In this document: positions 1-5,726 of the stretch, piece after piece
Layout: each line of letters begins with the position of its first letter
Numbering within the stretch: position 1 is the first letter of the stretch
Made by a program: the position numbers and the translations under genes
Origin: JALZHR01 sp036389695
GTDB taxonomy: Bacteria; Acidobacteriota; Blastocatellia; Pyrinomonadales; Pyrinomonadaceae
Direction: 5' to 3'
DNA length: 5,726 bases
Assembly (NCBI GenBank): GCA_036389695.1
Contig: DASVWG010000389.1
Location: 1 to 5,726, forward strand
Notes under the pieces: generated by a model
What the model was told of the DNA's origin: nothing
What the model saw: the letters and a program-made list of their open reading frames with translations, nothing else
Databases searched by the model: none

Positions 1-3000
1 CCGTGTTGACGTAATCGACCGCGCCGCCGCAAGCCGCGCCGCCGGTCGCCGTGCCGTCAGCCAACGTGTAATTGACCGCGACCGCGCCATCCGTGCCGCC
101 CGTGCGATTGACCGTAATCGTGACGGTTCCGGCTGCTTCGCCGACCGTATAAGTCGCCGAGCTGAGAGCCAGAACGCCCGGCTGCGCCACATCGTCATCC
201 GTAATAGTAACGGTTGCCGACGAAGGCGAGCCGATGGTCGCTCCGCCCGTCGGGCTGGAAAGCGTCACGGTGAATGTTTCGTTACCTTCAATTGCGGCGT
301 CATTACAAATCGCCACAGTGAACGTCTGGCTTGATTGACCGCCCGCAAAGGTGACCGTACCGCCGGTATTGACATAATCGACCGAACCGCCGCAGGCTGC
401 GCCGCCCGTCGCGGTTCCGTCCGTCAGGCTGTAGCTGGCTGAAACTTCGCCGTCGGTTCCGCCCGTGCGGTTAACGGTAATCGTCACCGTTCCGCCCGCT
501 TCGCCGACAGAATAAGTTGCCGAGCTTAAAGCCAGCGTTCCCGGCATCGTCGGGTTGACATTAGTGATTGTCAAAACAGCCGTCGAAGGCGAGCCGAGAG
601 TCGCGCCGCTCGGGCTGGAAAGCGTCAGGTTGACGGTTTCGTCGCCTTTCACCACCGCGTCCGAACAAAGCGTAACGTTAAAGGTCTTGCTCGTTTCGCC
701 ACCCGCAAAGTTCAGCGTGCCCGAAGTCGTGACGTAATCGACGCCCGCGCCGCAGGATGCGCCGCCGGTTGCCGTGCCGTCCGAAGTCGCGAAGTTGACC
801 GTGCTGGCGCCGGTCGTATCGCCGGTGCGCGTCACGGTAATCGTCGCGCTCGTGCCTTCGGCTCCCGTGTAAGTCGCCGAGCTGAATTGAACGTTTGTCA
901 CCACGACCGGAACGATTTCGTCCGCGCCGATTTCCGGCGCCGCTCCGCTCGGTCTGGTTTGACCGTCAAAGTCGTTGGTCACGCCGCCCGCCGGAGTTCC
1001 CGCGTTCAGCGCCGGATTCGTGCCCGTTGTGTTCAGGTGCAAATCGTTCGGCGCGACGAACATATTCGCGACGGTGTAATTGCCGCCCGGATTGCTCGCC
1101 TGCGAGTTAGCGTCGCGCGTCGGCGGTCCCGCCTGCCACGAGGCAAAATCGACCGGAACAGCCGTGCTGCTGGTGGCTTTGTCGAAGAAATTCGCGGCGG
1201 TCGCGCCGGTTCCGACAAAGATGTTGTAGTCGGAAACGAACGTTCCCGTATTTGATGATTGGTCGCCTGCGGCAAAGTGGTTGCCCGTGCCGCCCGTGCG
1301 ATTATTGAAACAGATGTTGTCAATCATCGTGTAAGCGGTCGGCGCGCTGAATCCGCGCTGGCAAGCCCATGTGTTAGCCGTTCCGGAACCCGTTCCGCTA
1401 ATCAACACCGAGTTGAAATAAGAGCTGAACGTGTTTCCGGCAAAGCCGAAGTCTCTGATTCCGAAGATATTCTGCGCGTTGGTAAACGAAGGAATAATTG
1501 AAACCATGTTGTTGACAATCGTCAACGATGCCGGATTGCCGCTCGAACCGTTCGACAAAATTCCCGTCAAGACGCCGGTCGAGCCGGTCGTGCTCGGGAA
1601 ATTGAAGATATTGTTTCTCGAAACGGTCGTGCTTCGCGCGTCGTTAAACGCCATGCCGGTCGTCGCCAGCGTCGTCGTCAGGTCGTGAATCGTATTCTGC
1701 GAGAATAGATTCGTGCCCGCCGCGCTGTTGACCGCGACGCCGAACAGAGCCGTCGTACGCGATGCCGACTGGAAAACGTCGTTAAAGGTAAAAGTGATGT
1801 TGTCGCTCGTGCCGATAACGATGCCCGCCTGCAGGAAGTTAAGAATCTGATTGTTGTTAATCAGAATATTACTGTTCGAAACCGCCGTCGATGTTCCGAT
1901 GACGTTAATCGAGTTAAACGGCACGCCGGCAGCGTCCGTGCGGTCGCGAATCAGGTTTCCGTCAATCGTGATGTTGTCGTTGCCGGTCGTGATGCCGGTG
2001 CTGATAAACAGAACGCTCGAATTGCTGCCCGCTTCCAGAGTGGTTTTCGTCACGGTGTTGTTCGACGCGTCGTTGATAAAGCGAACCGCCGCGCCCGTGC
2101 CGGTATTTCTGATGGTCAGATTGTTCGTGCCCGTCAGACCGGTAATAGTCACGTTGTCCGCGCCGTTGAAATCGAGCAGAGCGTTAGCATTGCTGCCGGA
2201 AATCAGACGCGCGCCGCCGCTCGGCTGAATCGTAATGGTAAAGCCGCCGGCAAGCTCGTTTAAAGCTACCGTTCCGGTTTCCGCCGTCAAGTCCGAAGTG
2301 ATGTTAATAATCACGTTGCCCGTGATATTACCGTTGTTCAGATACTCGAACAGACCGCCCGGATTGGTTAAAGACGTATAAGTTTGACCGGTACCGACGC
2401 TCACCGCGCCGTTAAAGGTTTCGACGTCAATAATATTCACTGTCGCGGTGCTTTGCGCGCCGATAGTCGCGCCGCCGGTCGCGTTGGTTAACTGCAGACC
2501 GATGGTTTCCGTTCCTTCGATAACTCCGTCGGAACAGAGCTGAATATTAAAGGTCTGGCTCGACACGCCGTCGCCAAAGGTTAAAGTGCCGGAAGTGGTG
2601 ACGTAATCGATGCCTGCGCCGCAGGATGCGCCGCCGGTCGCCGTGCCGCCGGTCGTCGCGTAATCGACCGTTACCGTGCCGACCGAACCGCCGGAACGAC
2701 TGACGGTCACCGTGACTGTATTTCCTTCGCGACCCGAATACGTTGCGTTGCTGAATTGCAGCACGCCCGGCGTCGCCGGCGGCGCGATTTCGTCAGCGCC
2801 GATGTCCGGCGTCGGACCGTTCGGTCTGACCTGACTGTCGATGTCGTCAGTCACGCCCGCAATCGGTGTTCCCGCGCTTTCATTCGGCGAAGTTGCAGTA
2901 ATGTGTAAATCCGAAGTCGGCGAAACATACTGTGGGTCGGCTTGAATCGAGTTGGCGTCCTGCGGCGGCGTCAGAGCCGTCTTCCAGTTTGCCAGCGTGG

Positions 3001-4615
3001 CAAATTCAGTCGTAATCGCAGAGCCGGTATTTGTTCCCAAACCGCCCGTCCGCAGCTGCGTATTGGCGGGATTGATGTAGTAGTTGTTGTAATTCAAACC
3101 GCCCGTGCCGAATGAATAAGTGTTTGAGCTAAGCGTAATCGCGTAGAAGCGCAGCGCCGCCGTGCTCGAACTGCTTAAGTCGAGATAAATGCTGTTGTTC
3201 TGAACGACAAAGTTGGCGTTGTTCGTTCCGTTTGCACCGTTGATGCGTATCGCGTTGCCGTAGGTCGTCGACGCGGCGGATGCCAGCGGGTCGACGTCGC
3301 CCGTCAGGCTGAGCGAGTTGAAAACGATACGGTCGCCATTGCCGCCGGCGACGCCGATGCCGCAGGTCTGGTCGCCGCTGGTCGCGTCGGCGCGCACGTT
3401 GTAAACAAAGTTGTTGGCGATGAGATTACCGGTCGGGCTGCCGCTCTGCGTCGTGCCCAACCTGATGCCGACCGCCGAGAAAGTGTTTTCTTCAACGACG
3501 TCGTGAACCATATTTTTCGTGACCGTGTAATTCGCCGAAGTAATCGTCGATGTATCGGTCACGCTCCAGGACTCCGCACCTATGGCGATGCCCATACGGT
3601 CTGCGCCGGTGCAGGTTTGTGCGTCGAGACAGCCGACGAACTGCACAATGTTCCGCGAAACGGTCGCGCCCGTATCGGCTTGCATAAAGATGCCGGTTTT
3701 ACCGATTTGGTCAGTGCCGAACGCCACCGGTCCGATGATGTTGTCGGTCACGACCGGGCTGATGTTCAAATCCGTCGTCGTGCCTCGGGTAACGATGCCG
3801 TAACGCGCCTTGATGATGCGGTTGGCGATAAACTGGTTGTTGTCGTTATCGATGCCGTTTGCCGTCGTGCTTATCGTCGTGCCGTTCATGATAATGCCGA
3901 ACGTCGAGTTATCGCTGGCGGTCATATTCGCGCCCGCCGCGATTTCCAGATTGCGGACGGTATTGTTTGCCGCGCCGTTGCCCGCCGCGACGCTCGCCAG
4001 CCAGATGGCTGCCGTCGCCGCCGCCGTGCTGTTGTTGCGAACGGTCAAATCGCGCGCCGTTCCGGCGCCGCCCTGCCGACCGTCGATGGTCACGTTGTCC
4101 GCGCCGTTCAGTTTGATGACTCCGCCGACGATCGAGCCTTCGATAATTCTCGCGCCGCCTACCGGGCGAACCGTGACGTCGGTGTAAGAAGCCGGAGCGA
4201 CCGCGCCTGAGTTCAAAACAGCGCTGGCTGTCTCGGTCGTGTTGCCGCAGACTTCGATGTTGATCGAGCCGGTATGCGTTCCGGCGTTAATGGCGTCAAA
4301 TGCCAGTTTGAGCGTTGCGTAAGCGGTCGGGGCAGTCGTTCCGCCCGTCGATTCCACTTCAATCGGTCCCGCCGTGTCGCAGGTTCCAATCACGAGCGGC
4401 TGCGTTGTCGCGCCCGTCTGCTGCTGCTCCTGCGCCGGAGCGGAAATCGAAGTCTCGATTGCATTCAAGCCGATTAGCTGCTTGAACGAACCAAAAAGTG
4501 AGACTTCAGCGGCGCTCGCCAGTGTCGAACCGACCAGCGCCAGCAATAATAAAGCGCTCAAAACGGCGATAAACCGCCTTTTGCGCAAAGGGAAATTGCT
4601 TTTAGGGGTACTCAT
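1..4615 (-). CDS. Giant secreted beta-helix / Calx-beta repeat protein (3' end cut off by window)
   Basis: Reading the reverse strand from the ATG at 4613-4615, I checked every codon to the left edge and found no stop, giving 1538 complete codons without the C-terminus. Order of parts: signal peptide (1-36), Gln/Thr-rich linker (37-78), beta-helix region 1 (about 80-610), Calx-beta 1 (617-732), beta-helix region 2 (733-1233), Calx-beta 2 (1241-1353), Calx-beta 3 (1359-1475) and a cut Calx-beta 4 (1480 onward). Both helix regions are rich in Asn, Gly, Thr and Val/Ile, with recurring NN-x-I/V turns such as NGADNVTI, as in right-handed parallel beta-helices. The start is supported by GAGAGGAAG six to eight bases upstream and by the signal peptide directly after it. 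No enzymatic motif is visible. Known relatives are large exported proteins of environmental bacteria, usually unnamed. A role in adhesion or the cell envelope is inference. The anchoring signal (sorting domain, PEP-CTERM or type IX tail) would lie in the missing end. Confidence 0.93.
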   Translation of the reverse strand, partial: MSTPKSNFPLRKRRFIAVLSALLLLALVGSTLASAAEVSLFGSFKQLIGLNAIETSISAPAQEQQQTGATTQPLVIGTCDTAGPIEVESTGGTTAPTAYATLKLAFDAINAGTHTGSINIEVCGNTTETASAVLNSGAVAPASYTDVTVRPVGGARIIEGSIVGGVIKLNGADNVTIDGRQGGAGTARDLTVRNNSTAAATAAIWLASVAAGNGAANNTVRNLEIAAGANMTASDNSTFGIIMNGTTISTTANGIDNDNNQFIANRIIKARYGIVTRGTTTDLNISPVVTDNIIGPVAFGTDQIGKTGIFMQADTGATVSRNIVQFVGCLDAQTCTGADRMGIAIGAESWSVTDTSTITSANYTVTKNMVHDVVEENTFSAVGIRLGTTQSGSPTGNLIANNFVYNVRADATSGDQTCGIGVAGGNGDRIVFNSLSLTGDVDPLASAASTTYGNAIRINGANGTNNANFVVQNNSIYLDLSSSSTAALRFYAITLSSNTYSFGTGGLNYNNYYINPANTQLRTGGLGTNTGSAITTEFATLANWKTALTPPQDANSIQADPQYVSPTSDLHITATSPNESAGTPIAGVTDDIDSQVRPNGPTPDIGADEIAPPATPGVLQFSNATYSGREGNTVTVTVSRSGGSVGTVTVDYATTGGTATGGASCGAGIDYVTTSGTLTFGDGVSSQTFNIQLCSDGVIEGTETIGLQLTNATGGATIGAQSTATVNIIDVETFNGAVSVGTGQTYTSLTNPGGLFEYLNNGNITGNVIINITSDLTAETGTVALNELAGGFTITIQPSGGARLISGSNANALLDFNGADNVTITGLTGTNNLTIRNTGTGAAVRFINDASNNTVTKTTLEAGSNSSVLFISTGITTGNDNITIDGNLIRDRTDAAGVPFNSINVIGTSTAVSNSNILINNNQILNFLQAGIVIGTSDNITFTFNDVFQSASRTTALFGVAVNSAAGTNLFSQNTIHDLTTTLATTGMAFNDARSTTVSRNNIFNFPSTTGSTGVLTGILSNGSSGNPASLTIVNNMVSIIPSFTNAQNIFGIRDFGFAGNTFSSYFNSVLISGTGSGTANTWACQRGFSAPTAYTMIDNICFNNRTGGTGNHFAAGDQSSNTGTFVSDYNIFVGTGATAANFFDKATSSTAVPVDFASWQAGPPTRDANSQASNPGGNYTVANMFVAPNDLHLNTTGTNPALNAGTPAGGVTNDFDGQTRPSGAAPEIGADEIVPVVVTNVQFSSATYTGAEGTSATITVTRTGDTTGASTVNFATSDGTATGGASCGAGVDYVTTSGTLNFAGGETSKTFNVTLCSDAVVKGDETVNLTLSSPSGATLGSPSTAVLTITNVNPTMPGTLALSSATYSVGEAGGTVTITVNRTGGTDGEVSASYSLTDGTATGGAACGGSVDYVNTGGTVTFAGGQSSQTFTVAICNDAAIEGNETFTVTLSSPTGGATIGSPSSATVTITDDDVAQPGVLALSSATYTVGEAAGTVTITVNRTGGTDGAVAVNYTLADGTATGGAACGGAVDYVNT
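2..178 (-). other. Calx-beta domain 4, N-terminal half only (residues 1480-1538)
   Basis: VLALSSATYTVGEAAG, then TVTITVNRTGGTDG, DGTATGGAACGG and VDYVNT follow domain 3 almost residue for residue. The second half, expected to carry the acidic motif and the partner of Cys1529, lies beyond the left edge. The near-identity to domain 3 suggests that the array continues. Confidence 0.85.
191..541 (-). other. Calx-beta domain 3 (residues 1359-1475)
   Basis: The domain starts at GTLALSSATYSVGEAGG and runs through TVTITVNRTGGTDG, DGTATGGAACGGSVDYV, GTVTFAGGQSSQTF and ICNDAAIEGNETFTVTL, closing with VTITDDD. It is the most canonical copy, with the full D-x-x-I-E-G-x-E motif and an acidic DDD exit that can contribute to inter-domain calcium sites in tandem Calx-beta arrays (family knowledge). 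Cysteines are at 1408 and 1437. A short V-A-Q-P linker joins it to the next copy. Confidence 0.87.
557..895 (-). other. Calx-beta domain 2 (residues 1241-1353)
   Basis: The domain begins at NVQFSSATYTGAEG, followed by TITVTRTGDTTG, DGTATGGASCGAGVDYV, GTLNFAGGETSKTF and LCSDAVVKGDETVNLTL. It is the first of an uninterrupted run of Calx-beta domains after helix region 2. The acidic ladder is slightly altered: D-A-V-V-K-G-D-E carries Lys where the other copies have Glu, so calcium coordination may be weaker here. Cysteines are at 1288 and 1317. Confidence 0.85.
917..2419 (-). other. Beta-helix region 2 with terminal EIGADE motif (residues 733-1233)
   Basis: This is a second, diverged copy of helix region 1. 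YTSLTNPGGLFEYLNNG corresponds to the lead-in of region 1, PSGGARLISGS to PVGGARIIEGS, and FNGADNVTITG (816-826) to LNGADNVTIDG (169-179), followed in both by L-T-(I/V)-R-N. Many N-N-x-(I/V) and S-N-N-I-x-(I/V)-N-N coil motifs follow. It ends with DLHLNTTGTNPALNAGTP, NDFDGQTRPSG and EIGADE (1228-1233), the same closing pattern as region 1. Cysteines at 1085 and 1102 do not match positions in region 1. Function is unknown; borders are approximate. Confidence 0.75.
2420..2767 (-). other. Calx-beta domain 1 (residues 617-732)
   Basis: The domain begins with VLQFSNATYSGREG, then an alternating Val/Thr strand, DYATTGGTATGGASCG, a GIDYVTTSGTLTFGDG segment and LCSDGVIEGTETIGLQL. This is the Calx-beta pattern: acidic D-Y and D-x-x-x-E-G-x-E positions that bind calcium in characterised members such as the sodium/calcium exchanger. 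It links helix region 1 to helix region 2. Cysteines at 665 and 694 are conserved in the other copies. Calcium binding is inferred from the family and not proven for this copy. Confidence 0.85.
2786..4378 (-). other. Beta-helix region 1 with terminal DIGADE motif (residues ~80-610)
   Basis: This region opens with a Y-A-T-L-x-x-A-F-D-A-I-N-x-G segment, a frequent lead-in to parallel beta-helix domains. It continues with coil-like repeats, for example LNGADNVTIDG at 169-179, NNTVRNLEI, NQFIANRI and NNFVYNV, consistent with PbH1-type beta-helix coils. It ends with DLHITATSPNESAGTP, then DDIDSQVRPNG and DIGADE at 604-609. That ending resembles the SPAIDAG...D.DG..R...DIGA.E pattern of 'choice-of-anchor Q' domains, from memory of the family. 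Cysteines 79, 123, 329, 335 and 418 are scattered rather than periodic; C329 and C335 are close enough to bond. Some such helices bind polysaccharide, but no lyase-type active site could be identified. Domain borders are approximate. Confidence 0.75.
4508..4615 (-). other. Sec-type signal peptide (residues 1-36)
   Basis: The N-terminus has a basic n-region (K5, then R11-K12-R13-R14), a hydrophobic core from F15 to about V28 containing a run of four leucines, and a small-residue c-region LASAAE. Cleavage is most likely after A35 or A36 by signal peptidase I. No cysteine lies at a lipobox position, so this is not a lipoprotein signal. A Gln/Thr/Ala-rich linker (three consecutive Gln near residue 65) follows before the first beta-helix. 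Export across the inner membrane is therefore likely; the final location is unknown. Confidence 0.85.
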
Positions 4616-4619
4616 AAGT

Positions 4620-4628
4620 CTTCCTCTC
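4620..4628 (-). promoter_or_regulatory. Ribosome binding site of the giant gene
   Basis: On the reverse strand, GAGAGGAAG lies just before the ATG at 4615. The GAGG core is separated from the start codon by seven bases, a normal Shine-Dalgarno distance. It supports this ATG over other in-frame candidates. Confidence 0.75.
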
Positions 4629-4648
4629 AACTGTTACTAAAATTTTGC

Positions 4649-4678
4649 TTGATAACGACCAGGCTTGTTCGTTATCAA
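4649..4678 (-). promoter_or_regulatory. Perfect 10-bp inverted repeat; possible operator and/or promoter of the giant gene
   Basis: TTGATAACGA (4649-4658) and TCGTTATCAA (4669-4678) are perfect inverted copies separated by ten bases, 34-63 bases upstream of the ATG. Because of the symmetry, each strand reads TTGATA, 18 bases, TATCAA. TTGATA is close to a -35 box, while TATCAA is only a fair -10 box (four of six). A dimeric regulator site overlapping the promoter, or a leader hairpin if transcription starts further upstream, would both fit. It is not a convincing terminator: neither strand has a clean U-tract after the stem. Confidence 0.4.
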
Positions 4679-4699
4679 AAATGGATAAGTGCCGCGCGA

Positions 4700-4927
4700 T
4701 TAAAACTCTACGCTCATACCGTTGTCGCTGTGGGAGATTGTCTGACCGCAAAACGAAACGCCGGTTTCGCTTTCGGAAAAACTGATACAGGCTTGGCTTT
4801 TATCCCTGCGGCAATATGCTGAATATATTCTCAGAATGCGGGCGACAGGACGGATAAAATCGCTTGCCTGATAATGGGGAAGCTGGCGATTGTTCCTGCG
4901 TAACCTGTCATTCTGAATTGTTTTCAA
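4700..4927 (-). CDS. Doubtful 75-codon ORF upstream of the giant gene
   Basis: A reverse-strand frame begins with TTG at 4925-4927 and ends with TAA at 4700-4702, encoding 75 residues (KTIQNDRLRRNNRQLPHYQ near the start, GMSVEF at the end). It is basic at the N-terminus, has three cysteines and no signal peptide, membrane segment or motif that I recognise. No clear Shine-Dalgarno sequence precedes the TTG. It lies on the same strand as the giant gene, 84 bases upstream, so co-transcription would be possible if it were real. The rare start, lack of a ribosome site and lack of recognisable homology make a chance frame more likely. Confidence 0.15.
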   Translation of the reverse strand: MKTIQNDRLRRNNRQLPHYQASDFIRPVARILRIYSAYCRRDKSQACISFSESETGVSFCGQTISHSDNGMSVEF

Positions 4928-5584
4928 ACTGTTTTTGTCTTTAAAAAGATTATTGCCAGACGGCTATTCCCGATGGCTCGTTTATAATTTTCGCCAAAAT
5001 ACACTTCTATCCGCTTTCAATCCCTTAACTGAAATTCAGGACAAAGTTACGGATTTAACCAACCGCATAATTTGACGTAGTTATCAGCCTGCTGCACTGG
5101 AATTGACCGTTTTAACTGCAGGGAACAAATTGATTGGGCGACCTATACCCACCGACGGTCTCTCGTGTTCGCAGAATACCAGCTTGGTGTTTGGAATTAT
5201 TAGAACTCGTTGAATTATAGGCAAATTAGAATCAATGTCAAGTCATTTAACATCGGATGTAAAAATAAGCTTTGCACAAAAATTAGCTTTAAGAGCCACA
5301 AAGAAGCTTTTCCTTACAAGAATGCAGCTTATCTGATATTCCTATTCATTGCCTCTGTCAAAAATGAATAAATGAAAGCAATGAAAGATGTTATCGAAAC
5401 AGAGAAAAGTTGTCTGTGCGATGCATCACATAATAGATATATTATTTCCGTTGGTATAAAAGCAGGCTGTTTTTGCGCTGAGCCGTAAAAATATGCGGAA
5501 AATTTACTAATCGAGATTGTTTTCGTCTCCGAAAAAATTTTCAGGCGCGCCAGCGTTTTTCCGCCGTCAACCTCTCTTTATTTA
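4928..5584. other. AT-rich intergenic region without a supported gene
   Basis: Base composition shifts from GC-rich coding sequence to visibly AT-rich sequence, especially from about 5200 to 5520. Stops are frequent in all frames and I see no convincing gene, tRNA, rRNA or known riboswitch. A TATAAT at 4983-4988 (forward) lacks a well-placed -35 box. The stretch at 5145-5195 is locally more GC-rich and holds only short complementary segments such as ACCAGCTTGGT. It probably serves as the shared upstream region of two divergent genes, but no specific site is supported. Confidence 0.5.
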
Positions 5585-5611
5585 TCAAAGGGCTTTGCTT
5601 TTCCCCTTTGA
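5585..5611. other. Hairpin: 8-bp perfect stem, 11-base loop
   Basis: TCAAAGGG (5585-5592) pairs with CCCTTTGA (5604-5611) around an 11-base loop. After a mismatch, two more A-T pairs extend the stem. Neither strand has a run of T directly after the stem, so it is not a standard intrinsic terminator. It lies about 100 bases upstream of the possible forward gene at 5709 and could be a leader structure or protein site; chance is also possible. Confidence 0.3.
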
Positions 5612-5689
5612 AAATTACTAAGATTAAGAAACAGCGTTTCCCTTGTTTCCAGCTTTTAAGTTCGACAAAGCTACTGAACTGCCGGTCTT

Positions 5690-5695
5690 TATAAT
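5690..5695 (+). promoter_or_regulatory. Possible -10 element before the right-edge gene
   Basis: A perfect TATAAT sits 13 bases before the ATG at 5709. No good -35 hexamer is found at 16-18 bases upstream. If it is used, transcription would start around 5702 and give a leader of only a few bases. In AT-rich sequence this hexamer can easily arise by chance. Confidence 0.25.
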
Positions 5696-5708
5696 CAAAA
5701 TTAAATTT

Positions 5709-5726
5709 ATGAACAATCTGAAATCC
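5709..5726 (+). CDS. Possible start of a divergent forward gene (six codons visible)
   Basis: ATG at 5709-5711 begins the frame M-N-N-L-K-S and runs off the window. The frame is open upstream back to a TAA at 5625-5627, with plausible residues (for example FKFDKATELPV), so an earlier start such as the TTG at 5643 cannot be excluded. No Shine-Dalgarno sequence precedes either start. With so few codons, no function can be proposed. Its orientation would make it divergent from the giant gene, with over 1 kb between them. Confidence 0.25.

Larger units (their letters stand above)
1..541 (-). repeat. Tandem Calx-beta repeat array, period about 363 bp
   Basis: Bases 1-180 and 361-541 align almost without gaps and share long stretches of identity. 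Examples are the TGACRTAATCGACCG region near 7 and 369, and the blocks encoding NRTGGTDG near 93-120 and 456-483. Domain 3 to domain 4 is exactly 121 residues; domain 2 to domain 3 is 118. More diverged copies lie at 557-895 and 2420-2767. Such arrays change copy number by recombination and can cause assembly collapse. Confidence 0.8.

Noticed and set aside
1..900. Regularly spaced GC-rich repeats that could suggest a CRISPR array or intergenic repeat
   Set aside because: The spacing (about 355-363 bp) is a multiple of codons, and the repeats encode the conserved TATGGA(S/A)CG part of Calx-beta domains inside one open frame.
887..1255. Forward 122-codon frame, Arg/Val-rich
   Set aside because: It is an antisense shadow in the same register as the giant gene, covering the end of helix region 2; no ribosome site or motif supports it.
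1851..2228. Forward 125-codon hydrophobic frame resembling membrane segments
   Set aside because: The hydrophobic look comes from the complement of Asn/Asp/Thr codons of the beta-helix on the reverse strand. It overlaps fully with a well-supported domain. The same applies to the hydrophobic forward frame at 3810-4187.
3503..4210. Forward 235-codon frame, Arg/Ala/Asp-rich
   Set aside because: It lies antisense to the giant gene in the codon-aligned register, where GC-rich codons rarely give stops. Its translation has low complexity and no fold-like pattern, while the opposite strand encodes a clear beta-helix.
4374..4640. Forward 88-codon frame crossing the start of the giant gene
   Set aside because: It is antisense to the signal peptide and linker, and its apparent cysteine cluster is the complement of the run of Gln codons in the linker.
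4833..4914. Interrupted inverted repeat AGAAT...GACAGG / CCTGTCATTCT
   Set aside because: The left arm is broken by six extra bases, so pairing is poor; no flanking U-tract or promoter context makes it meaningful.
5372..5488. Forward 38-codon frame with four cysteines (MKAMKDVIETEKSC...)
   Set aside because: Short, with no clear ribosome site, in AT-rich DNA where ATG is frequent; two Cys-x-Cys pairs alone do not support a gene.
5503..5625. Two similar short stretches, GAAAATTTACTAA and GAAAATTACTAA
   Set aside because: Too short and AT-rich to separate from chance, with no mobile-element ends or target duplication around them.

Overview
The window is dominated by one very long reverse-strand gene. 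It starts with ATG at 4613-4615 and stays open through 1538 codons to the left edge, where it is cut off. It encodes a secreted, repetitive surface or extracellular protein: a signal peptide, a Gln/Thr-rich linker, two large parallel beta-helix regions that each end in a D(D/F)D...RP..(D/E)IGADE motif, and Calx-beta domains. One Calx-beta domain follows helix 1. At least three follow helix 2, and the last of these is interrupted by the window edge. No catalytic domain is visible, so the most that can be said is an adhesion or cell-envelope role.

The architecture (beta-helix, 'choice-of-anchor Q'-like ending, Calx-beta arrays), the GC-rich coding sequence and the very large size resemble proteins common in environmental Acidobacteriota, particularly Blastocatellia-like lineages. 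Similar proteins also occur in Chloroflexota, Planctomycetota, Verrucomicrobiota and Bacteroidota. The taxonomic guess is inference from domain style and is weak.

Layout: 1-4615 is the 5' part of the giant gene (reverse strand). 4616-4700 is its leader, with a good Shine-Dalgarno sequence and a perfect 10-bp inverted repeat that doubles as a possible promoter or operator. 4700-4927 holds a doubtful 75-codon reverse ORF with a TTG start. About 4930-5627 is clearly more AT-rich and shows no convincing gene. A hairpin lies at 5585-5611. At the extreme right, a forward reading frame (open from 5628, ATG at 5709) may be the beginning of a divergently transcribed gene, but only six codons after the ATG are visible.

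No tRNA, rRNA, CRISPR array, insertion sequence or defence-type gene cluster was seen. All longer forward-strand frames inside 1-4640 are antisense shadows of the giant gene. The points most worth a second look are the duplicated helix plus Calx-beta module, the strictly spaced cysteine pair in every Calx-beta domain, and the palindromic leader element.
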